The notes beneath the pieces are model-generated. The model was not told the origin of the DNA. It saw nothing but the letters and a program-made list of their open reading frames with translations, and did not search any database. A program made the position numbers and the translations under genes. Below, one piece after another: positions 35,258 through 43,863 of a stretch of 64,000 bases of DNA. Within the stretch, counting starts at the first letter, position 1; each line of letters begins with the position of its first letter. The stretch comes from Pistricoccus aurantiacus (GTDB lineage: Bacteria; Pseudomonadota; Gammaproteobacteria; Pseudomonadales; Halomonadaceae): NCBI RefSeq assembly GCF_042682565.1, contig NZ_JBHUIC010000004.1, one strand, 5' to 3'.

Positions 35258-37075
35258 ATGCAAAACGACAAGAAAATCGAAGATTATGGCTTTATCGGCA
35301 ACATGCAGACCGCCGCACTGATCGACCGTCATGGCTGTATGGAATGGCTGTGCGTGCCGCGCTTCGATTCGGATGCCTGTTTTGCCGCGCTGCTGGGCAA
35401 CGAGGAAAACGGCTACTGGCGACTGTGCCCTGATGAAGCCACTATCTCGACTCAACGGTTCTATCGGCAGGATACGCTGATACTTGAGACACGTTTTGTC
35501 ACGAATGGTGGAGAAGCGGCGATCATCGATTTCATGCCATTGATGAACGAAGGCGATTCATCCGTCAGCGTGATACGTATCGTCAAGGGTCTGCGCGGTC
35601 GAGTTGCCATGCAGACCCAGGTCGCCTTTCGCTTTTTCTACGGCCACGTCACTCCCTGGGTGCGTCACTACGCGAACGAGGTGATCGCCATCGCCGGCCA
35701 GGACGCGATTCACCTGCGCGCCCCCGTCCCCCTGCACGGCGAGCACATGCGCAGCAGCGCCAGGTTCCAGGTCGCGGAAGGCGAAAGCGTGTCTTTCGTG
35801 CTGAGCTGGTCCCCTTCCTTCAGGAACAAGCCGAAAACCCTCGACGCCCGGCAGCTGCTCGACGAGACCGAGCGCTGGTGGCGGGACTGGAGCAGCCAAT
35901 GCCAGGTGGATGAGGATTTTCGCGAACCGGTTGTGCGCTCATTGATCACTCTGAAGGCACTCACCGACTGGGAGACCGGCGGCATGGTGGGCGCCGCCAC
36001 CACTTCACTGCCGGAAAAGATCGGAGGTCAGGCCAACTGGGATTATCGCTATACCTGGCTGCGGGACGCCACCTTCACGCTTCATGCTTTCCTGTCCTCC
36101 GGTTATCGCGGCGAGGCCAAAGCCTGGCGCAAGTGGCTGCTGCGGGCCGCCGCCGGCGGCCCGGAAAACCTGCAGCCCATTTACGGACTCGCCGGCGAGC
36201 GCTGGTTGCCGGAGTACAAGCTCGACTGGCTCGATGGATTCAACGGCTGCCGCCCGGTGCGTATCGGCAACGGCGCCTTCAAGCAGCAGCAGCTGGATAT
36301 CTATGGCGAGGTAATGGATGGCTTGCATTCCGGTCGTGCCCATAATCTGGAGCCGGACGAGGACATGTGGCGCATCCAATGCCTGTTGATGGAGTTCATC
36401 GAGCAGCACTGGCAGGAAACCGGTGCCAGCCTCTGGGAGCTGCGCGGCGAGACCAGGCGCTACACCTACTCCGTCGTGATGTGCTGGGTCGCGGTGGATC
36501 GCGCCATCAAGGCGGTGGAAAAATTCGACCTGGATGGCGACGTGGCGCGCTGGCGCAAGCTGCGTCAGCGGATTCACGACGAGGTATGCGAACAGGGTTA
36601 CCACAAGAAGCGCGGCACCTTCGTGCAGTATTATGGTTCCGAGGACCTCGACGCCTCTCTCCTGCTGCTGACCCTGGCCGGCTTCATCTCCGCCAAGGAC
36701 CCGCGCATGACCCGCACCATCGAGGCCATTCAGCGGGAGCTGACCTTTGAGAACTTCGTCTACCGTTTCAAGACCGGGGAAAAGCGCGACGACCTGACCC
36801 AGGGCGAAGGTGCCTTCCTGGTGTGCTGTTTCTGGCTGGTGGACAACCTGATCCTGCTGGACCGCCTGGAGGAAGCCGAAGCCCTGTTTGCAAAGCTGCT
36901 CGACATTCGCAGCGACCTCGGCCTGCTCTCAGAGGAATATCACCCGGTCGAGCAATGTCTGCTGGGCAACTTCCCCCAGGCGTTTTCTCATGTGGGGCTG
37001 ATCAACAGCGCCCATGGCCTGGCCCGGGCAAGGCGCGGCCGCAAGGAACCAGCTTCCCGCTGCGATGAGAAATAA
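35258..37075 (+). CDS. GH15-family glycoside hydrolase (glucoamylase/trehalase-like)
   Basis: A 605-residue cytoplasmic protein of glycoside hydrolase family 15: an N-terminal beta-sandwich (about 1-220, YGFIGNMQTAALIDRHGCME at the start) and a C-terminal alpha/alpha toroid with the family signature NWDYRYTWLRDATFTLHAF. No signal peptide is seen. Bacterial members of this layout are glucoamylases, glucodextranases or trehalases; the substrate cannot be fixed from sequence. The start is the ATG at 35258 with AAGGA eight bases upstream; an ATG 11 codons earlier lacks such a site. It leads the plus-strand row continuing to the dehydrogenase. Confidence 0.9.
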   Translation: MQNDKKIEDYGFIGNMQTAALIDRHGCMEWLCVPRFDSDACFAALLGNEENGYWRLCPDEATISTQRFYRQDTLILETRFVTNGGEAAIIDFMPLMNEGDSSVSVIRIVKGLRGRVAMQTQVAFRFFYGHVTPWVRHYANEVIAIAGQDAIHLRAPVPLHGEHMRSSARFQVAEGESVSFVLSWSPSFRNKPKTLDARQLLDETERWWRDWSSQCQVDEDFREPVVRSLITLKALTDWETGGMVGAATTSLPEKIGGQANWDYRYTWLRDATFTLHAFLSSGYRGEAKAWRKWLLRAAAGGPENLQPIYGLAGERWLPEYKLDWLDGFNGCRPVRIGNGAFKQQQLDIYGEVMDGLHSGRAHNLEPDEDMWRIQCLLMEFIEQHWQETGASLWELRGETRRYTYSVVMCWVAVDRAIKAVEKFDLDGDVARWRKLRQRIHDEVCEQGYHKKRGTFVQYYGSEDLDASLLLLTLAGFISAKDPRMTRTIEAIQRELTFENFVYRFKTGEKRDDLTQGEGAFLVCCFWLVDNLILLDRLEEAEALFAKLLDIRSDLGLLSEEYHPVEQCLLGNFPQAFSHVGLINSAHGLARARRGRKEPASRCDEK

Positions 37076-37241
37076 AGCGTTACAAAAATATGCAGGAAAT
37101 GTTCATGAACTCTATCTAGCGTTTTAACAAGCGAACTATCGTTTATTCCGCAGTAACAGGGAAGCCGCGACGTCGAACTACATCATAGACAAGCACCCTG
37201 AAATGTCGGATAGACGCTGACGCCTCCAGGGAGAGGGTTTC

Positions 37242-40200
37242 ATGGACGAAACGGCTCAGCAAAAAATCTACGAACCACTGACCAGCAATCAGGACGATAA
37301 CGCGCAGCGCTACCGCCGGCTGGCCCAGGACCTGGCGGACGCCATCGAAGGCGAGGTGCGCTTCGACGCCGGCAGCCGCGCCCTCTACGCCAACGACGCA
37401 TCCAACTATCGCCAACCCCCCATCGGCGTGACGGTTCCCCGAACCACCGAGGACGTCATCGCCATTCATCGCATCTGCCACGCCCACGGCGTGCCGATCC
37501 TGTCCCGGGGCGCCGGCACCAGCCTCTCCGGGGAGACCGTCAATCATGCGGTGGTGATGGATCATTCCAAGTATCGCGACGCCATCGACATCGACGCGGT
37601 CAACCGGCAGGTGACCGTGGAACCCGGGGCGATCAACGACAAGGTCAACCAGGCCCTCGGCCCTTACGGCCTGGTATTTCCCCCCGACCCCTCCACCCAC
37701 GAGTGGTGCACCATCGGCGGCAACATCGGCAACAATTCCTGCGGCATCCATTCCGTGCAGGCCCAGTGTTACGGCCACGGCCCGCGTACCTGCGACAACG
37801 TGGCGGCCCTGGACGTGCTGACCTATGACGGCACCCGCATGACCTTGAAGGATGGCTACAGCGAGGAGGAGATCGATGCCATCATCGCCGCCGGCGGTCG
37901 CCAAGGGGAGATCTTCGCCAGCCTGAAAGCCCTGCGGGACAAGTACGCCGAACGCATTCGCGAATACTACCCGCAGATCGAGCACATGCCCCGACGGGTC
38001 TCCGGCTACAACCTGGACGACCTGCTGCCGGAGCGCGGCTTCAACCTGGCCAGCGCCCTGTGCGGCACCGAGGGCACCTGCGTGACGATACTGCACGCCA
38101 CCCTCAAGCTGACCCGGGATGTGAAGCACCGCACCCTGATGGTGGTGGGCTTCGACAGCGTCGAGCACGGTGGCGATCACGTGCCCAATATCATGGCCGC
38201 CAGGCCCATCGCTCTGGAGGCCATCGACCACGAACTGTTCGAGTACGAGGTCCAGCAGAACATGCACGCCCATAGCCTCGAGGAACTGCCGGAGGGCGAT
38301 GCCTACCTGCTCCTTCAGTTCGGCGGCGAGAATGCCGAGGACTGCCGCGCCCAGGCCCAGGCGATGATCGACAAGCTCGAGCAGGCGAAACACCCGCCCC
38401 GGGGCCACAGAATCATCGAGGACGAGGAGCTGGCCGGCGCCATCTGGGCGGTGCGCAAGGCGGCGCTGGGAGCCACCGCCTTCCCGCCCGGGGAAAAGCC
38501 TCACTGGCCGGGCTGGGAGGATTCCGCGGTACCGCCGGAAAAGGTCGGCGACTACGTACGTGACCTGAAAAAGCTTTATAAGAAATACGACTATCACGGC
38601 CCCATGTACGGCCATTTCGGCCAGGGCTGCATCCACTCCCGCATCGACTTCGAGCTGCAGAGCGAGGAAGGCGCGCGCCGCTACCGCGCCTTCGCCGAGG
38701 AGGCGGCGGACCTGGTGGTGTCCTACGGCGGCTCGCTTTCCGGAGAGCACGGCGACGGCCAGTCCCGGGGCGAGCTGCTGCAAAGAATGTACGGACCGGA
38801 ACTGATCGAGGCCTTTCGCGAGTTCAAGCGCATCTGGGACCCGGACTGGCAGATGAACCCGGGCAAGATCATCGATCCCTACCGGCTCGACGACAACCTG
38901 CGCCTGGTCAATTATCACCCGAAGCCGGTCGCCACCCACTTCGCCTTCCCCCGGGACGAGCACAGCTTCGGCCATGTCGCCATGCGCTGCGTGGGGGTCG
39001 GCAAGTGCCGCAGCGACAGCGGCACCATGTGCCCCAGCTACATGGTCACCCGGGAAGAAAAGCACTCCACCCGGGGCCGGGCGCGGCTGTTGTTCGAGAT
39101 GATGAACGGCGAACTTATCCGCGATGGCTGGCAGTCCGAGGAAATCCATGAGGCCCTGGATCTATGCCTGGCCTGCAAGGGCTGCAAGGGGGATTGCCCG
39201 GTCAGCGTGGACATGGCCACCTACAAGGCGGAGTTCCTGTCTCACTACTATTCTAAAGGCGCCGACCCCCGCCTTGCCAAAAGGGCTCACCGCCGTCCGT
39301 TCAATCATTACGCCTTCGGCTTTATCGATCGCTGGTCGCGGCTGGCATCGAAGCTTCCCGCCCTGACCAACTTTCTCACTCACGCGCCCCTGCTGGGCGG
39401 TCTGAGCAAGGCCGTTGCCGGCATGCCCCAGGAACGCCAGGTACCGGTCTACGCGCCGCAAACCTTCAAGGCCTGGTTCGCCGAACGGCCCATCGTCAAC
39501 GAGCAGGCGCCGCCGGTGATGCTGTGGGCGGACACCTTCAGCAATCACTTCTATCCAGAAACCGCCCGGGCGGCCACGGAGGTGCTCGAAGCGGCGGGCT
39601 ACCGGGTGCTGATCCCGCCGGAGGGCCTGTGCTGTGGCCGGCCTCTCTACGACTTCGGCCTGCTGGAGAACGCCAAGGATTACCTGCGTCGGGTCATGGA
39701 CACCTTGCGCAATCCCATCGACGCGAAGATTCCCATCGTCGGCCTGGAGCCTTCCTGCATCTCGGTGTTTCGCGACGAGCTGCGCAACCTCTTTCCCGAG
39801 GACGAGCGCGCCAGACGGCTCAGTGACAATAGCCTGCTGCTCAGCGAGTTTCTGGTCGAACGGCTGAAGGATTACCAGCCACCGAGACTCGAGCGCCGCG
39901 CCCTGCTGCACGGCCACTGTCACCACAAGGCGGTGATGGGGCTGAACGCAGAACAGGAACTGCTCGCGCGCATGGGGCTGGAAGTGGAGGCGCCGGACGA
40001 CGGCTGCTGCGGGCTCTCCGGCGCCTTCGGTTTCGAACGCGATCATTACGGCATTTCCATGGCTGTCGGGGAACGCGCCCTGCTGCCTCGGGTGCGCCAG
40101 GCCAGTGACGACACCCTGATCCTCAGCAACGGCTTCAGCTGTCGGGAGCAGATCCGGCACGCCACCGATCGACGCCCCCTGCATATCGCCGAGGTAATGC

Positions 40201-40388
40201 AGCTGGCGCTTCAGAGCGTCCAGGTTCCACTGCCTGAGGTGCGACCAGAACAGCTGCTGGAACGACCCCGAGCTCTGGCCCAACGCCGGGCCAACCAGCG
40301 CGCCCTGCTTACCGCCGGCGTGATCGCCAGCGCGGGCCTGCTGCTGTGGGGCTGGCGCCGGCAGCGGCATCACGAGCGGCTACGCTGA
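37242..40388 (+). CDS. ydiJ: YdiJ-type FAD/4Fe-4S dehydrogenase (probable D-2-hydroxyglutarate dehydrogenase)
   Basis: A 1048-residue fusion: a PCMH-type FAD-binding domain (about 45-300, with SRGAGTSLSGE and PPDPSTHEWCTIGGNIG), a FAD-oxidase C-terminal domain, a 4Fe-4S region (CVGVGKCRSDSG ... CLACKGCKGDCPVSVDM) and CCG-type cysteine-rich domains (GLCCGRPL, DDGCCGLSG). E. coli YdiJ (1018 residues) has this order and oxidises D-2-hydroxyglutarate. Unlike a plain soluble form, this protein ends in a hydrophobic helix (about 1022-1038) and a basic tail (RRQRHHERLR), suggesting membrane anchoring near the quinone pool. The substrate is inferred from the family. Confidence 0.88.
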   Translation: MDETAQQKIYEPLTSNQDDNAQRYRRLAQDLADAIEGEVRFDAGSRALYANDASNYRQPPIGVTVPRTTEDVIAIHRICHAHGVPILSRGAGTSLSGETVNHAVVMDHSKYRDAIDIDAVNRQVTVEPGAINDKVNQALGPYGLVFPPDPSTHEWCTIGGNIGNNSCGIHSVQAQCYGHGPRTCDNVAALDVLTYDGTRMTLKDGYSEEEIDAIIAAGGRQGEIFASLKALRDKYAERIREYYPQIEHMPRRVSGYNLDDLLPERGFNLASALCGTEGTCVTILHATLKLTRDVKHRTLMVVGFDSVEHGGDHVPNIMAARPIALEAIDHELFEYEVQQNMHAHSLEELPEGDAYLLLQFGGENAEDCRAQAQAMIDKLEQAKHPPRGHRIIEDEELAGAIWAVRKAALGATAFPPGEKPHWPGWEDSAVPPEKVGDYVRDLKKLYKKYDYHGPMYGHFGQGCIHSRIDFELQSEEGARRYRAFAEEAADLVVSYGGSLSGEHGDGQSRGELLQRMYGPELIEAFREFKRIWDPDWQMNPGKIIDPYRLDDNLRLVNYHPKPVATHFAFPRDEHSFGHVAMRCVGVGKCRSDSGTMCPSYMVTREEKHSTRGRARLLFEMMNGELIRDGWQSEEIHEALDLCLACKGCKGDCPVSVDMATYKAEFLSHYYSKGADPRLAKRAHRRPFNHYAFGFIDRWSRLASKLPALTNFLTHAPLLGGLSKAVAGMPQERQVPVYAPQTFKAWFAERPIVNEQAPPVMLWADTFSNHFYPETARAATEVLEAAGYRVLIPPEGLCCGRPLYDFGLLENAKDYLRRVMDTLRNPIDAKIPIVGLEPSCISVFRDELRNLFPEDERARRLSDNSLLLSEFLVERLKDYQPPRLERRALLHGHCHHKAVMGLNAEQELLARMGLEVEAPDDGCCGLSGAFGFERDHYGISMAVGERALLPRVRQASDDTLILSNGFSCREQIRHATDRRPLHIAEVMQLALQSVQVPLPEVRPEQLLERPRALAQRRANQRALLTAGVIASAGLLLWGWRRQRHHERLR

Positions 40389-40458
40389 TCGCTCTCACCC
40401 ATGAACTTGCACGGCCCGAGAATTTCATGAAGGTATCGCCACAAGGAGGTTTTATCTC

Positions 40459-41517
40459 ATGCAACTGCCTGTTTCATCATCGCAGCAGGGCACTCCCCCG
40501 GAAGTCGTCGTCATCACCGGGGCCAGCGCCGGGCTGGGCCGCGCCACCGCTCGGGAATTCGCCCGTCACGGCGCCCATATCGGGCTGATCGCCCGCAACC
40601 GGGAGCGCCTGGAAACGGCCAAGGCGGAAGTGGAATCCCTGGGCGGCCGGGCCATCATCATCAGCGCCGATGTGGCGGACGCGGCGCAGATCGACAAGGC
40701 GGCAGAGCGGATCGAGGACGAACTCGGCCCCATCGATATCTGGGTCAACGGCGCCATGACCACGGTGTTCTCGCCGTTTCACAATATAAGCCCGGAGGAG
40801 TTTCGCCGGGTCACCGAAGTCACCTACCTGGGCAACGTGCACGGCACCATGGCGGCGCTCAAGCGTATGCGCCAGCGAGACCGCGGCACCATCGTGCAGG
40901 TCGGTTCCGCCCTGGCCTATCGCCCGGTACCGCTGCAGACCGCCTACTGCGGCGCCAAGCACGCCATCAAGGGCTACACGGAAGGTCTGCGCAGCGAACT
41001 GCTCAGCGAGGGAAGTCGAGTGCATGTGACCATCGTCGAGATGCCCGGGTTGAACACGCCCCAGTTCGACTGGTGTCGAAGCCATTTGCCCAAACGCGCC
41101 CGCCCCGTGGCGCCGGTCTATCAGCCGGAGGTGGGGGCGCGCGCCATCTACTGGGCGGCGCATCATCGACGCCGCCAGCTCTATGTAGGCATTTCCTCGG
41201 TGCTGAGCATCTGGGGCAACAAGCTGTTTCCGGGACTGATGGATCGCTACCTGGCGCGCACCGCGGTGAGCGGCCAGCAGACCCATGAGCACGCCGACCC
41301 GGATCGGCCGGACAACCTATGGCACAGCGTCGACGGCGATCCCGGCGCCCGGGGCCGTTTCAGCAACGAGGCGGTCACCAACAGCTCTCAGCTCTGGATG
41401 GCCACCCATCGCGACCAGGTGGGCCTCGTCGCCGGGGTTGCCCTGCTGGTGGGCGCCAGCCTGCTGGGCGGCAATAAAAAACGCCAGCCACGGCGACTGC
41501 CGCGCCGGCTGCGCTAA
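40459..41517 (+). CDS. SDR-family oxidoreductase with C-terminal membrane-anchor-like tail
   Basis: A 352-residue protein whose first 250 residues are a classical short-chain dehydrogenase: cofactor motif TGASAGLG at 20-27 and catalytic S150, Y163, K167 (YCGAK). Standard SDRs end near residue 250-280; here an extension of about 90 residues contains a hydrophobic helix (about 320-338) and a basic end (KKRQPRRLPRRLR). An AAGGAGG site precedes the ATG. It starts 70 bases after the YdiJ-type gene, and the transducer-like gene follows within 10 bases. The substrate is unknown. Confidence 0.87.
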   Translation: MQLPVSSSQQGTPPEVVVITGASAGLGRATAREFARHGAHIGLIARNRERLETAKAEVESLGGRAIIISADVADAAQIDKAAERIEDELGPIDIWVNGAMTTVFSPFHNISPEEFRRVTEVTYLGNVHGTMAALKRMRQRDRGTIVQVGSALAYRPVPLQTAYCGAKHAIKGYTEGLRSELLSEGSRVHVTIVEMPGLNTPQFDWCRSHLPKRARPVAPVYQPEVGARAIYWAAHHRRRQLYVGISSVLSIWGNKLFPGLMDRYLARTAVSGQQTHEHADPDRPDNLWHSVDGDPGARGRFSNEAVTNSSQLWMATHRDQVGLVAGVALLVGASLLGGNKKRQPRRLPRRLR

Positions 41518-41527
41518 GGAGAACGTC

Positions 41528-41905
41528 ATGACGAAGACCATCGGCCATACCTGCTGGGCCATCGCCGAGGGCCATATTCCGGGTCGAAGCAACGGCCCGG
41601 AACCGCAGATGACCAGTCACGAAACCGCCTGCATCCTCAATGCGGGGGATCGAACCGCTCGGGTGCGTATCACCCTGTACTTCGCCAACCGTGAGCCGGT
41701 GGGACCTTACGAAGTCGAGGTGCCCGCCCGGCGTACTCGGCACCTGCGCTTCAACGACCTCGAGGACCCGGCACCGGTACCCCGAGACACGGACTACGCT
41801 AGCGTCATCGAAGCCGACGTGCCCATCGTGGTGCAGCATAGCCGACTCGATTCACGACAGAGCGAACTGGCGCTGCTGAGCACCATGGCTTTTCCGGTGA
41901 GCTGA
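41528..41905 (+). CDS. Anabaena sensory rhodopsin transducer (ASRT) family protein
   Basis: A 125-residue soluble protein, full family length, highly similar to my memory of Anabaena ASRT: TCWAIAEG, NGPEPQ, ETACILNAGD, EPVGPYEVEVPARRT, FNDLEDPAP and VQHSRLDSRQSELALLST. ASRT is a beta-sandwich tetramer that binds the cytoplasmic side of a microbial rhodopsin in Anabaena; relatives also occur in organisms without rhodopsin, and a small-molecule binding role has been proposed for the superfamily. No rhodopsin gene is in this window. The AAGGAG site of this gene lies at the end of the SDR gene, ten bases away, so they are likely co-expressed. Confidence 0.9.
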   Translation: MTKTIGHTCWAIAEGHIPGRSNGPEPQMTSHETACILNAGDRTARVRITLYFANREPVGPYEVEVPARRTRHLRFNDLEDPAPVPRDTDYASVIEADVPIVVQHSRLDSRQSELALLSTMAFPVS

Positions 41906-41920
41906 GCTGGCGGTAGCGAT

Positions 41921-42436
41921 TCAGAAAACTCGCCTCAACGTGCTCTGGTCGCGCCGCCACTGGCCCAGCAAGGAAGCCTGGGTCTTGGCTTCCTGAAGTA
42001 TTCGCCCTTGATTCCTGGACTGCCTGATGAAGCTCGTCAGCAGCATGTCCAATTCATTGGTATCACTGCTCGCCTTCAACCATTCATAGAACCCCTGAGT
42101 CGCGTACTCGTACTGCCAGGCCTTTTCCAGCACATCCACCGCCATGGTTGCGTCAACAATGGAAGAATGCCCGCGACTATGGTTTTTCAATCCCTCGACG
42201 AGCGTTGATACCTTGCTAGGTTGTAGGATTTTCCCCATTTGCGCCAAGGACTTGATTCTGGCTTCGCTTTCCTTGGCCAACTCCTTCATGAGTCGACTGA
42301 TATCAAGATCAAAGGGGAGAAATCCAACTGATACATCCTGATATAAACTAATTCTTTCCACTTCTTTTTTATTAGAATTCTGAAGAACTTCATGCTTGGT
42401 TAAGCTCATCTTTTTAAGCTTGGTTTCCGCAGCCAT
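41921..42436 (-). CDS. Unrecognised helical protein, paralogue 1
   Basis: A 171-residue protein I do not recognise. It shows no signal peptide or membrane segment and is predicted to be almost entirely helical. Three blocks are shared with the gene at 42729-43256: FLPFDLDISRLMKELAKES (about 38-56), AWQYEYATQGFYEWL (about 111-125) and LLGQWRRDQSTLRRVF at the very C-terminus. The A-helix and E-rich/FY helix loosely recall ferritin-like or phasin-like bundles, but the metal pattern is incomplete. The ATG has AGGA nine bases upstream. The gene converges on the ASRT-family gene with a 15-base gap. Its N-terminal third is AT-rich compared with neighbours. Confidence 0.75.
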   Translation of the reverse strand: MAAETKLKKMSLTKHEVLQNSNKKEVERISLYQDVSVGFLPFDLDISRLMKELAKESEARIKSLAQMGKILQPSKVSTLVEGLKNHSRGHSSIVDATMAVDVLEKAWQYEYATQGFYEWLKASSDTNELDMLLTSFIRQSRNQGRILQEAKTQASLLGQWRRDQSTLRRVF

Positions 42437-42728
42437 GATTTCTATCCTCAGAAAACCAATATTTATGATTCTTTAAATACTGGAATTTCTAATAAGTGGT
42501 CGTCGAGAATAGAAGTCATAACCTTTTTCCTCTGTGCGCTAGCCAACACAAAAATATTTATTTACTGTCTGCATTAAAAAATAACAGAAGAATTTAAAAA
42601 GTTTGAACGTTTTTGACAGGATCTTAATCCTGATGGACATATATGCTTTGGCGGAACATGGCGAAACTGGAAAATACAAACTGCCGGCTCGCCAAACAGC
42701 TATATATGGAGGGAAGAGCCTTTCTTTT

Positions 42729-43256
42729 TTAAACGATCCTTCGCAACATGCCTTGGTCTCTGCGCCACTGTCCGAGCAGAAACGCCTGATCTTTGCACTC
42801 TTGCACGATATTGGCCTGCTGCCTGGCCTGCTTGATGAAACCCTCCAGCATGGCGTCCAAGGCAAGTATCGTATTCCTTGACCTGAGGTCTTGATAGAAA
42901 CCTTGCGCCTCATATTCACATTGCCAGGCTTGCTCAAGAATAGTCATCGCCATGTTGCTATCGATGACAAAGAAATGTCGAGAATGGCTTTCGCACTTCC
43001 CGGATGAGCCACAGGGCTCCTCGAAGGCTGAATGCTGATCGGCCAAGCCCTGACTCACCCGCGCCAGCGCTTGCAGTCTTTCCACACTCTCGTTCGCCAA
43101 CTCTTTCATCAGTCGGCTGATCCCGACGTTGAACGGGAGAAAACGCAGAGTCAGCTGCTGGTAATATTCTGTTCTTTCATGCTCCTTGTCTCTGGAGAGT
43201 TGAATGAGATTCACCTCCATTAATGGATGCGCATGTCTTCGATCATCAACGTTCAT
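42729..43256 (-). CDS. Unrecognised helical protein, paralogue 2
   Basis: A 175-residue paralogue of the protein at 41921-42436. Matching blocks are FLPFNVGISRLMKELANES, AWQCEYEAQGFYQDL and LLGQWRRDQGMLRRIV; the linker between the first two is longer and carries two cysteines (CGSSGKC). No catalytic or metal motif is evident and I cannot name a family. The ATG at 43256 has AAGGA about six bases upstream; a TTG one codon earlier is also open. The two genes point the same way, separated by 292 AT-rich bases without another supported gene, so each probably has its own promoter. Confidence 0.75.
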   Translation of the reverse strand: MNVDDRRHAHPLMEVNLIQLSRDKEHERTEYYQQLTLRFLPFNVGISRLMKELANESVERLQALARVSQGLADQHSAFEEPCGSSGKCESHSRHFFVIDSNMAMTILEQAWQCEYEAQGFYQDLRSRNTILALDAMLEGFIKQARQQANIVQECKDQAFLLGQWRRDQGMLRRIV

Positions 43257-43536
43257 CAACTTTCCTTGCCATTACAGCATTAATAGTTATAAGCAAAGTT
43301 CACTAAAGAATAGTCAACAAGGTAGTATGTTCGCCATCTCGATCAAGTTGGCACATCAGCAATATAATAAAGAATCAAACAAAAACATTGACCCAGGTTA
43401 AAGAGTAAAAGCTATTCTTACACTGTATATTTAGCGTTTAAAATTAATAAAATTATTAAAATCAATGCAGTGTGCAATGAAACTAATTTTTTTGTTTGAT
43501 AAGCACAAGAAAAACACTTAATGATAATTAAAAATT

Positions 43537-43551
43537 TAATGCTAAGCATTA
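43537..43551. repeat. 15-base palindrome in AT-rich DNA
   Basis: TAATGCT-A-AGCATTA is a perfect 7-bp inverted repeat about a single central base. It lies about 280 bases upstream of paralogue 2 on the minus strand. This is the shape of a dimeric regulator site, but AT-rich DNA yields such palindromes by chance more often. Confidence 0.4.
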
Positions 43552-43690
43552 GCGATTATTGAATTAACTAGAATGTTTAAAAAATTAATTAGCCGTCACC
43601 AACTGTAATGGCTTATATCTTTTTGCTTATTTGCTCTCGTGATTAACTCTTGTTAATGACCGCTAGACTACTAAAGGTCTAATTTATCCA

Positions 43691-43788
43691 TGCGGTAGCC
43701 GTTAAGGCAGGAAGCCTTGAAACAGGATTTCGCTAAGCCACAGGGATTGACAGGGAATGTTTGCAGCGGCCGGCTACCGCACCTTTTT
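43691..43788 (+). ncRNA. Candidate small RNA or long terminator hairpin
   Basis: TGCGGTAGCCG (43691-43701) and CGGCTACCGCA (43771-43781) are perfect 11-bp complements and are followed by TTTTT at 43784-43788. Inside lie a 5-bp hairpin AAGGC-AGGAA-GCCTT (43704-43718), a possible AAACA/TGTTT pairing (43720-43724 with 43758-43762) and three related CAGGRAT-like words. On the plus strand this has the form of a folded RNA with an intrinsic terminator, yet no plus-strand gene lies upstream for 1.7 kb. No Rfam family is recognised. Confidence 0.35.
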
Positions 43789-43863
43789 CTCCACGCCGGC
43801 AATGTCATTCCTGGGCAACGAACGCGGAAAAATCTGACCAGCCTTTTTTGTTCGACTAATCGT

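Larger units (their letters stand above)
43257..43863. other. AT-rich gene-free stretch with palindromes
   Basis: About 600 bases without a credible gene. The part from 43260 to 43680 is strongly AT-rich, unlike the rest of the window. It holds the palindrome at 43537-43551, small inverted repeats ATTAAC-TCTT-GTTAAT (43642-43657) and TAGAC-N8-GTCTA (43664-43681), and then the GC-richer hairpin at 43691-43788. Short open frames here lack ribosome-binding sites and coding character. Confidence 0.7.

Noticed and set aside
37143..39149. Long minus-strand open frame opposite the YdiJ-type gene
   Set aside because: It is the antisense of a gene with clear FAD and Fe-S motifs. Long antisense frames are expected in GC-rich codons, and its product shows no domain.
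42603..42881. Small plus-strand open frame between and over the paralogue pair
   Set aside because: Its second half is antisense to the conserved C-terminus of paralogue 2, it has no ribosome site and the product resembles nothing.
43286..43317. Possible sigma-70 promoter for paralogue 2 on the minus strand (TTGACT and TATAAC)
   Set aside because: The spacer is 20 bases, too long for a confident promoter, and AT-rich DNA offers many such hexamers.
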